Of a stretch of 64,000 nt of DNA, positions 57,576 to 64,000 are shown piece after piece. Source of the DNA: Nostoc indistinguendum CM1-VF10. GTDB taxonomy: Bacteria > Cyanobacteriota > Cyanobacteriia > Cyanobacteriales > Nostocaceae. A program made the translations under genes and the position numbers. Within the stretch, counting starts at the first letter, position 1. Every line of letters starts with the position of its first letter. The notes under the pieces are model-generated. The model was not told where the DNA came from. It did not search any database and saw nothing but the letters and a program-made list of their open reading frames with translations. The DNA is taken from positions 1 through 64,000 of the forward strand of contig JAHHHS010000002.1 in the NCBI GenBank assembly GCA_019359215.1. Direction: 5' to 3'.

Positions 57576-59681
57576 TCAGGTAACACCAAAGACAATCACT
57601 AAGCCCAAAACCGCCCCAAACACAATCAAGGCATAAAATTGAGCGCGACCATTTTCTAGGTACTTCAGACCTTCACCGCTAACAAGGGTGAAAAAGCCTG
57701 TGAGGTTAACAGCACCATCGACAACGCGGAAGTCAACTTCCATAACTTGTCTAGCTAGGCGGCGCAAGCCGAGGACAAAAACCCGATGGTAAATGTCATC
57801 AAAGTACCACTTGTTGAGGGATAACTCATAAAGTGGTTGGATTTTAGCAGCGATCGCAGCCGGGTCAATTTTACGGCGCAAATACATCAGCGAAGCCAGG
57901 GTAATCGCAATCAAAGAAATTCCGACTGAGGCACCCGCCATGATATAGAATTCCGTCGGATTGAACTCAGAAGTCTTTTCTATAACTTCGGAGAGAGTTT
58001 CGCTAGGAGGAAAGATAAACTCTTCAAAATAATTGGCGTAGGGAGTTCCCACCAAACCAATCAAAATCGAAGGCACAGCCAACAGTGCCAACGGCAGCGT
58101 CATTGTCCACGGCGATTCGTGGGGAGAGTCGCTGTGATGCCCGTGGGAGTCATGGGAATCATGCTGTTGACTAGTTGCCGCCAATTCTCCTTTCTTCATT
58201 GCCCCAGGTCCAAAATTCGGGACTGGTTCTTCTGACTCTAATTCCAGGACAATTGTCGCCGCAGCCTTCTTGAGCTTTTCCTTGATTTTCTCGTCAGTAC
58301 CCCGGAATTTGCCTTCAAATGTCGAGAAATACATTCTAAACATATAGAAAGCCGTAATCCCGGCAGTTAGCCAGCCGATAAACCAGAGGAGTGGATTAGC
58401 TTCAAAAGCCTTTCCTAGAATTTCATCTTTTGACCAGAAACCAGCAAAGGGTGGAATACCAGAAATTGCCAAGCAACCAATCAAAAAGGTAGTTGCTGTG
58501 ACAGGCATATACTTCCGCAGTCCACCCATCAAGCGCATATCTTGCGCTAAGGCGGGGTCGTGTCCAACGACACCTTCCATACCATGAATTACTGAACCTG
58601 AACCCAAGAACAGCATCGCTTTGAAATAGGCGTGGGTCATTAGGTGGAATAGTCCAGCACTGTAGGAACCTATTCCCATTGCCATCACCATGTAACCAAG
58701 TTGGGAAATGGTGGAGTAAGCCAAGCCCTTTTTGATGTCGTTTTGGGTAATGGCAATGCTAGCCCCTAAAAACGCCGTAAACGCCCCAGTAAAGGCAATG
58801 ACATTCATTGCAACTGGAACGCCTTCAAATACTGGGTACATCCGGGCAATGAGGAAAACACCCGCCGCCACCATTGTTGCCGCGTGAATCAAGGCAGAAA
58901 TGGGGGTGGGCCCTTCCATCGCGTCTGGTAGCCAGACGTGGAGAGGGAATTGGGCTGATTTTGCAACTGGGCCTAAGAAAACTAAAATCGCAAACAGGAC
59001 AGCGAGAAAATTGCTGATACTACCTGATTCGACGAGTTGGGCGAGGCGATCGCCCATGATATTAAAATCAAAGCTTCCTGTTGCCCAGAACAGCCCCAAA
59101 ATGCCGAGTAATAGACCAAAGTCGCCCACGCGGTTGGTCACAAACGCTTTTTGAGCGGCATCTGCTGCTGACTTGCGATCGTACCAAAAACCGACCAGCA
59201 AGTAGGAACACATCCCGACCAGTTCCCAGAATATATAAATCTGTATTAGGTTGGGGCTGACCACCAGACCTAACATTGAAGAGCCAAACAAACTGAGATA
59301 GGCGTAAAACCGCACGTAACCGGGATCGTGAGCCATGTAGCCATCGGTGTAAACCATGACTAACAACGCTACCGTTGTTACAATCACCAGCATTAGGGCT
59401 GTCAGGTGGTCAATAGTGTAGCCCATGCTCAGATGAAAATTACCTGCCGCCGCCCACTCAAAGGTACGAATATAAGGCGCATGTCCTTGAATTTGACCCC
59501 ATAGCAAGGCAAACGACAGCCCCATAGCTGCTCCCATCATGGAGATAATCACCACAGCGTTAAGCTGGCGGAGGCGGTTTGTCAGCTGATTCAACGAGAT
59601 TAACCCTAGACCGACCAGCATTGCCCCAAGAAGAGGGAACACCGGAATCAGCCAGGCATACTGATAGATTACTTCCATCAC
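57576..59681 (-). CDS. ndhF: NAD(P)H-quinone oxidoreductase subunit 5
   Basis: A 701-aa antiporter-like subunit (NdhF1/NuoL) with about 15-16 transmembrane helices. The core GTTVALLVMVYTDGYM, FWELVGMCSYLLVGFWYDRKSAADAAQKAF, HVWLPDAMEGPTPISALIHAATMVAAGVF and the C-terminal lateral helix region (PLYELSLNKWYFDDIYHRVFV) are intact. The length fits NdhF1 of NDH-1L. A loop around residues 508-525 is histidine-rich (HDSHDSHGHHSD), which is unusual. The gene starts MMEVIYQYAWLIPVFP. It is followed by the TA-like pair and ndhD. Confidence 0.95.
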   Translation of the reverse strand: MMEVIYQYAWLIPVFPLLGAMLVGLGLISLNQLTNRLRQLNAVVIISMMGAAMGLSFALLWGQIQGHAPYIRTFEWAAAGNFHLSMGYTIDHLTALMLVIVTTVALLVMVYTDGYMAHDPGYVRFYAYLSLFGSSMLGLVVSPNLIQIYIFWELVGMCSYLLVGFWYDRKSAADAAQKAFVTNRVGDFGLLLGILGLFWATGSFDFNIMGDRLAQLVESGSISNFLAVLFAILVFLGPVAKSAQFPLHVWLPDAMEGPTPISALIHAATMVAAGVFLIARMYPVFEGVPVAMNVIAFTGAFTAFLGASIAITQNDIKKGLAYSTISQLGYMVMAMGIGSYSAGLFHLMTHAYFKAMLFLGSGSVIHGMEGVVGHDPALAQDMRLMGGLRKYMPVTATTFLIGCLAISGIPPFAGFWSKDEILGKAFEANPLLWFIGWLTAGITAFYMFRMYFSTFEGKFRGTDEKIKEKLKKAAATIVLELESEEPVPNFGPGAMKKGELAATSQQHDSHDSHGHHSDSPHESPWTMTLPLALLAVPSILIGLVGTPYANYFEEFIFPPSETLSEVIEKTSEFNPTEFYIMAGASVGISLIAITLASLMYLRRKIDPAAIAAKIQPLYELSLNKWYFDDIYHRVFVLGLRRLARQVMEVDFRVVDGAVNLTGFFTLVSGEGLKYLENGRAQFYALIVFGAVLGLVIVFGVT

Positions 59682-59751
59682 TGACGCCTACTTTTAGAAT
59701 TCTTAATTTAGCGTGTCGAAACTGTTAATAATTGTGACACACACCCTTTAG

Positions 59752-59787
59752 GATAAAATAACCCACCCAAGACTGATTGGGTGGGGT
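59752..59787 (-). terminator. Rho-independent terminator of the thioredoxin gene
   Basis: On the - strand CCCACCCAA / TTGGGTGGG with a TCAGTC loop is followed by TTATTTTATCC. It separates the thioredoxin gene from ndhF, which run the same way. Confidence 0.75.
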
Positions 59788-59870
59788 GTTAAGCATGGTT
59801 TTAGATTTGGTCATTTGTCATTGGTCATTGGCGATTAGCCCTATACCCCATGTCCTATGCCCAATCTCCA

Positions 59871-60257
59871 TCAAGCAGACCGATACTCTAAGTCCATTGT
59901 TTTTGAACTTTTGTAAATTTTCGAGCAACTGGTGTACTTAGCTTGAATCTCTTCTAAAGCTAGACGTAAATCTTCTCTACCGCGAAAGCATTCCAAGCGA
60001 TGGCGAATAGTGCCATTTTCAATCAATAGTAAAGTGGGTAGTGATTTGAGTTTATAAGTAGTAGACAATTTAAAATTTTGATCGGCATTAACCCCAACTA
60101 ATTTAATTTCTTCCCCGCATTGGGCTTGAAATTGCAATAACAGTGGGTGGATAATCCGACACAAGCCACACCAAGGTGCTTCAAAGTTAACTAAAACAGG
60201 AATAGGAGATTCTAAAACTTCTTGAGTAAATGTCCGCTCACTAACCGACAACACCAT
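59871..60257 (-). CDS. Thioredoxin family protein with a CGLC active site
   Basis: A 128-aa thioredoxin: VLVNFEAPWCGLCRIIHPLLLQF replaces the usual CGPC with CGLC. The cis-proline region LKSLPTLLLIENG is present. It carries an extra basic C-terminal tail (YTSCSKIYKSSKTMDLEYRSA). The WCGLC site belongs, as I recall, to the cyanobacterial TrxC clade. It likely acts on a few redox partners in stress. It is a monocistron ending in a terminator. Confidence 0.85.
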   Translation of the reverse strand: MVLSVSERTFTQEVLESPIPVLVNFEAPWCGLCRIIHPLLLQFQAQCGEEIKLVGVNADQNFKLSTTYKLKSLPTLLLIENGTIRHRLECFRGREDLRLALEEIQAKYTSCSKIYKSSKTMDLEYRSA

Positions 60258-60378
60258 GACGCCTCTTGGATTATAAGGTTTTTATATCAAACTACCTATC
60301 AGCATTGAAGTGAAGGATTGGCAAGTCAGTAACTGCCGATAAATGCTTTCAGGGGCCGAATCTCAGCACACAAAATAA

Positions 60379-60504
60379 TTAAGCAAAAATTGAGCGCGTT
60401 GATGTGTCTCTGACAAAAAAGCCACCGTGGAATTCGCGCTGGCTTTTTTGGACGTTAGGCTCCTGATTGCCGTGGCCACCTGGGTATCTGACTGAATCTG
60501 CCAT
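60379..60504 (-). CDS. Possible small protein of 41 aa (unsupported)
   Basis: An ATG with a possible AGGA ribosome site (TTAGGAAAAAATG) opens a 41-codon frame (MADSVRYPGGHGNQEPNVQK...). It has no recognisable family and its middle coincides with a terminator-like hairpin, so it may be chance. It is listed because a 414-bp gap holds nothing else. Confidence 0.2.
   Translation of the reverse strand: MADSVRYPGGHGNQEPNVQKSQREFHGGFFVRDTSTRSIFA
60415..60449. terminator. Hairpin AAAAAAGCCA / TGGCTTTTTT
   Basis: A 10-bp inverted repeat with a 15-nt interior, poly-T on both strands. It could end a transcript coming from the left or the right. No clear parent gene is within the gap. Confidence 0.6.
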
Positions 60505-60671
60505 TTTTTCCTAAGGAAAAGCAACTGACCAACAACTAACAATTTAAAATTTTAACTCGATTCAGACCACCCCCATTGATAGATGTTTGAACTTATCGTA
60601 CATTGATTTGGGGCAATTGATAAGCTGAAATCCTCATCTATTTTAGATTTTATGCTGACACTGGGGATCGC

Positions 60672-61406
60672 TTAGATTTCCCATCTTATCTTACTAGTTG
60701 CTTCCAGCAACAGAGGGTGCGATAACCAAAGCAAAGCTATGAAAATGGCAATTCCTAAATAGGAAGGACGAAGAAATTCCTGCCATTTGATAGATTGACG
60801 ACCGTCAATGATTGCTTTAAAAGGAATAATTGAAGTCCGTTGTTTGGCAATTTCAAAGGCTTCCCCATAACGATCGCTTAGACGGCGATCGCCGTGCCAA
60901 ACTCCAAACAAGTGATGTAATACCAATCCAATGGAAGTCACAAGGGTAAAGGTAGTACCTAGCCACAGAGTATGGGCAACACACCAAATTATTTGTCCTA
61001 CCATCTGAGGATGACGGGTAATCCGAATAATTCCTGTTTCATAGAGATGAACTTGGGGCTTTTGAATGGCAGCAATTTCTAGTAGATTGAAGGTAGCAGG
61101 ATATAAAAATAAAAACGAGATAGCTGACAGCAGCCAAACAAATTCTCGCACTCCTGGTACTCCTTGTACCTGCCAAAGTTGCAAACCATCATAGCGATGC
61201 CCAAAAAAGTAAATAATTAATATTACAGCCAAGGGTAGGCTAACTAATGCAAAGAGAACGCGATAAAGCCTTGGGCCAATATATTTTTCTGCCCAAGGAC
61301 GCAAAGCAGCGCCTCCACTGTGAGCGATCGCAAAAACTATTTGTAACCCCAGTATGACAAAATGACTGGGTGTCAACCAAGAAATCAGCATCATATACAC
61401 ATACAC
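60672..61406 (-). CDS. NnrU/Z-ISO-like membrane protein
   Basis: A 244-aa protein with about six hydrophobic helices: LISWLTPSHFVILGLQIVFA, LYRVLFALVSLPLAVILIIYFF, IIWCVAHTLWLGTT, HLFGVWHGDRRLSDRYGEAF. It carries the NnrU/isoprenylcysteine-type signature ITRHPQMVGQIIWC. The plant relative Z-ISO is a haem-binding 15-cis-zeta-carotene isomerase; this one may isomerise carotenoids, but that is inference. The first Met codons (61406, 61394, 61391) are all possible. It diverges from the LysR gene. Confidence 0.82.
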   Translation of the reverse strand: MYVYMMLISWLTPSHFVILGLQIVFAIAHSGGAALRPWAEKYIGPRLYRVLFALVSLPLAVILIIYFFGHRYDGLQLWQVQGVPGVREFVWLLSAISFLFLYPATFNLLEIAAIQKPQVHLYETGIIRITRHPQMVGQIIWCVAHTLWLGTTFTLVTSIGLVLHHLFGVWHGDRRLSDRYGEAFEIAKQRTSIIPFKAIIDGRQSIKWQEFLRPSYLGIAIFIALLWLSHPLLLEATSKIRWEI

Positions 61407-61609
61407 AGGTGAAGTAATTTAAAGAAAATTGAATTCAGTACAACCAATACCACAAAGTATTCAAAAGGGGACTTTATTCAAGATGTTGTGCTACTGTCTT
61501 TTTCTAGTCAAGCCTTCAATAATATGCAACAAATCACGCCCAGCTGATTGCTGCCAAACCTGATTTTTTGTCTGCATCCGCTCCTTTTAAAGTTTGTGGA
61601 TTGAGCCTT

Positions 61610-62623
61610 ATGTCTGACCTTCCTTTCACTTTAGATCAGTTACGTATTTTAAAAGCGATCGCGCAAGAAGGAAGCTTCAAGCGTGCCGCTGATAGTCTTT
61701 ACGTCTCCCAACCTGCCGTCAGCTTGCAAGTGCAAAATCTCGAACGGCAGCTAGATGTCCCTCTATTCGATCGTGGAGGACGACGCGCCCAATTAACCGA
61801 AGCAGGGCATCTATTACTAAGTTACGGTGAAAAAATCCTCAGTCTGTGTCAGGAAACCTGCCGCGCGATCGAGGATTTACAAAATCTCCAAGGCGGTACT
61901 TTAATTGTCGGTGCTTCTCAAACCACCGGCACTTATCTTTTACCCAAAATGATCGGGATGTTCCGACAAAAATATCCGGATGTGGCAGTGCAATTACACG
62001 TGCACTCTACCCGACGGACTGCTTGGAGCGTCGCTAATGGACAAGTTGATCTGGCAATTATCGGCGGTGAAATTCCCGGTGAACTATCAGAATCTTTGGA
62101 AGTTATTTCTTACGCTGAAGACGAACTAGTGCTAATTCTACCTATCTTTCATCCCTTTACCAAACTTGAAAAAATCCAAAAAGAAGACCTATACAAATTA
62201 CAATTCATTGCCCTAGATTCCCAATCGACTATCCGTAAAGTAATTGACCAAGTGCTAGCACGCTGTGAAATTGATACCAGACGTTTTAAGGTTGAAATGG
62301 AATTAAACTCTATTGAAGCAATTAAAAATGCTGTGCAATCTGGTTTGGGGGCTGCCTTTGTTTCAACTAGTGCGATCGCTAAAGAGTTACAAATGGGGGT
62401 TCTACACCGTACCCCCATTGAAGGCGTCGTTGTTAAACGGACACTATGGCTGATTTTTAATCCTAATCGCTATAGATCCAAGGCGGCAGAGGCTTTTAGT
62501 CGGGAAATTTTGCCCCAGTTTGCTAATCCTGGATGGAGTCAAGATGTGTTAACATTGGCACAAAAAAACATAGTGTTAGCTACATTAGATGGAGCAATGC
62601 CCAACTCCTCGGGCGAAGACTAA
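61610..62623 (+). CDS. rbcR: LysR-type transcriptional regulator, RbcR-like
   Basis: A 337-aa regulator. The HTH is [40 protein letters not shown] (about 6-45), and the LysR effector domain follows ([55 protein letters not shown]). The RbcR/NdhR/CmpR subclass controls carbon fixation, with NADPH or carbon metabolites as effector. The plastid relative is ycf30. The start is ATG 61610; a frame opening at 61568 lacks support. It lies near ndhF, as is common, and is divergent from the NnrU-like gene. Confidence 0.88.
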   Translation: MSDLPFTLDQLRILKAIAQEGSFKRAADSLYVSQPAVSLQVQNLERQLDVPLFDRGGRRAQLTEAGHLLLSYGEKILSLCQETCRAIEDLQNLQGGTLIVGASQTTGTYLLPKMIGMFRQKYPDVAVQLHVHSTRRTAWSVANGQVDLAIIGGEIPGELSESLEVISYAEDELVLILPIFHPFTKLEKIQKEDLYKLQFIALDSQSTIRKVIDQVLARCEIDTRRFKVEMELNSIEAIKNAVQSGLGAAFVSTSAIAKELQMGVLHRTPIEGVVVKRTLWLIFNPNRYRSKAAEAFSREILPQFANPGWSQDVLTLAQKNIVLATLDGAMPNSSGED

Positions 62624-62660
62624 CAATCTGGTCATTAGTCTTAGCCTTAGGGCGTCTAGG

Positions 62661-62850
62661 TCATTTGGTAGTTCGTAATTCGTAATTCGTAATTATTATC
62701 CCATAGCTTTTCGCGTAACCTGTCGTAGGCAAGCTAAAAATTTGACATCAGTAAAAAGTTTCGTGTTCTTGATAAAGAAATTTAGTTTCTATGTAACCTG
62801 AATCAATTACGAATTACGTTATATCAATTACGAATTATTTTGACTAATGA
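62661..62850. repeat. Opposed TTCGTAATT / AATTACGAA arrays
   Basis: GTTCGTAATTCGTAATTCG on the left and AATTACGAATTACG on the right can pair. A GTAACCTGTCGTAGGCAAGC short repeat lies in between. Confidence 0.7.
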
Positions 62851-62862
62851 CTAATCACGAAA

Positions 62863-64000
62863 ATGGAAGTTTACTGTACTCGTCCACGTTGCCCACGCCC
62901 ACAAAACTATTTTGCCGATTTAGATGATATTACGACGCTGAAAACAACGCAGCAGAAGTACTGTACTACCTGTGGTATGCCATTGCTGCTAGATGGTCGA
63001 TATGTCCCCGTGAAGCTATTGGGAAGGGGCGGATTTGGAGCAGCCTTTTTGGCACGCGATCGCCGAATACCCGGAATGCGTCAATGCGTAGTTAAGCAGT
63101 TTCAACCATCGGGCAATTTAACCTTAAATCAACTGCAACAAGCACAGTTGATGTTTGAAAGAGAAGCAGAAGTTTTAGCACAACTTGGTAACGATCACGA
63201 GCAAATACCTGACTTGTTTGCTTTCTTTCCGGTGATAGTTAATGGTTTGCAACCAGGACAGCAAGACCAGTTTTTTTACTTGGTACAAGAATATATTAAT
63301 GGGCAAAACTTAGAGGAAGAATTAGTTCAACATGGCAAATTTTCTGAGCAGCAAATCTTGGAGGTGCTGCAAGAAATCTTGAAAGTGCTAAAATTTGTAC
63401 ATGATAGAGGGATTATCCACAGAGATATTAAACCATCTAATATCATGCGTCGTCGTGATGGTAGACTTTTTTTACTAGATTTTGGCGCAGTTAAGCAAGT
63501 AACAAATGCTGCGCTAGGTGCTGCTTCTTCCACAGGAATTTATTCTATGGGATTTGCGCCGCCTGAGCAGATGGCTGGGGGTCAAGTATTTCCATCTACA
63601 GATTTATACGCCTTAGCTGTAACTCTTATTACTTTGTTGACAAATCAGGAAGCAATTAAACTGTTTGATGCTTATACCAACCAGTGGAAATGGCGAATGC
63701 AAGTCACTATTAACCCTCGCCTTGCTGATATTTTAGATAAGATGCTGCTACCTGCTGCTAATCAGCGCTTTCAATCGGCGCAGGAGGTTTTAGATGCACT
63801 TAACTCACAGCCTCTAGCAGCTACACAACTTAATTCGCCCTCTGTAACCCTTCCGCCCCAACCACCCAAAGGAGGTTCTAACCCCGTCGTTCCTCGCCGT
63901 CCACCAACTCAACCAGCCTTTTCTACAGTGGAATTATTGGGTGGGGCAGCATTTAGTGGGTTTGAGGGGGCATTGATAGCGATCGCTCTCTTGAGTCTAG
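62863..64000 (+). CDS. Serine/threonine protein kinase with N-terminal zinc ribbon (partial)
   Basis: The frame is open from ATG 62863 to the right edge: 379 complete codons, no stop. It starts MEVYCTRPRC...YCTTC, two Cys pairs that form a zinc ribbon. The kinase domain follows: P-loop LGRGGFGAAFLA, Lys in VVKQF, HRDIKPSNIM, LDFGAVKQV and APPEQ. A Pro-rich linker (PPQPPKGGSNPV) and the start of a hydrophobic helix follow near the end. The zinc-ribbon kinase group is frequent in cyanobacteria. The substrate is unknown; the C-terminal sensor is outside the window. Confidence 0.92.
   Translation, partial: MEVYCTRPRCPRPQNYFADLDDITTLKTTQQKYCTTCGMPLLLDGRYVPVKLLGRGGFGAAFLARDRRIPGMRQCVVKQFQPSGNLTLNQLQQAQLMFEREAEVLAQLGNDHEQIPDLFAFFPVIVNGLQPGQQDQFFYLVQEYINGQNLEEELVQHGKFSEQQILEVLQEILKVLKFVHDRGIIHRDIKPSNIMRRRDGRLFLLDFGAVKQVTNAALGAASSTGIYSMGFAPPEQMAGGQVFPSTDLYALAVTLITLLTNQEAIKLFDAYTNQWKWRMQVTINPRLADILDKMLLPAANQRFQSAQEVLDALNSQPLAATQLNSPSVTLPPQPPKGGSNPVVPRRPPTQPAFSTVELLGGAAFSGFEGALIAIALLSL

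Noticed and set aside
60258..60671. Yfr1 small RNA expected near thioredoxin genes in some cyanobacteria
   Set aside because: I looked for the conserved ACTCCTCACAC motif on both strands and did not find it.

Overview
The window is a piece of a cyanobacterial chromosome, almost certainly a filamentous Nostocales genome (Nostoc/Anabaena type). Evidence: photosystem II genes psbA and psbI, a plant-type NDH-1 ndhF/ndhD pair, a BchH/ChlH-family chelatase subunit, cyanobacterial phosphoenolpyruvate carboxylase and an RbcR-like regulator, together with very frequent HIP1 octamers (GCGATCGC) and many short tandem heptamer repeats (TCATTGG, GGGAATG types) in intergenic DNA. No tRNA, rRNA or CRISPR array was seen.

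Layout. 1-9554: the 3' end of a nonribosomal peptide pathway on the + strand. It holds a 5'-truncated A-PCP-E protein, a C-A-PCP-reductase protein, a class III aminotransferase, a SAM methyltransferase and an MbtH protein. The order suggests a D-residue-containing peptide released reductively as an aldehyde, then transaminated and perhaps methylated. The pathway looks damaged: the first NRPS lacks its N-terminal half inside the window, and the aminotransferase has a 4-bp duplication that replaces its C-terminus. 9677-11175: a FetAB-like ABC exporter. 11674-18245: a peptidoglycan amidase (-), a short BchH/ChlH paralogue carrying two in-frame repeat insertions, a nuclease-like hypothetical and an orphan HicB-like protein. 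18310-22366 (-): an LptD/OstA-like outer-membrane protein, psbI (38 aa) and a hexapeptide acyltransferase. 22367-24721 is mostly non-coding, with one small gene, a two-hairpin element and short repeats.

24722-36402: glucan phosphorylase, a DUF429 protein, two sugar-transfer-type proteins, a C5 DNA methyltransferase split by one stop codon, a B12-type radical SAM protein, trpS and metF. 36987-39359: a MazEF pair with an unusual MazF, a small helical protein and psbA (D1:1 form by Gln130). 39731-44353 (-): an MBOAT acyltransferase with a large DUF1574-like SGNH protein, probably a surface-polymer acylation pair. 44820-54538: a small membrane protein, ppc, two small conserved proteins, an aldo/keto reductase, a secreted helical protein, dxs and a Uma2-type protein.

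54842-59681 (-): ndhF and ndhD, separated by a compact DUF4258/YgiT-type toxin-antitoxin-like pair. 59871-64000: a CGLC thioredoxin, an NnrU/Z-ISO-like membrane protein, an RbcR-type LysR regulator on the opposite strand, and a zinc-ribbon Ser/Thr kinase cut by the right edge.

The most distinctive signals are the decaying peptide-amine pathway, short repeats that have entered reading frames (bchH twice, ppc, the DUF429 gene), the split methyltransferase and a possible alternative-pairing RNA element near 23600. All functional calls are from reading the sequence; no database search was run.
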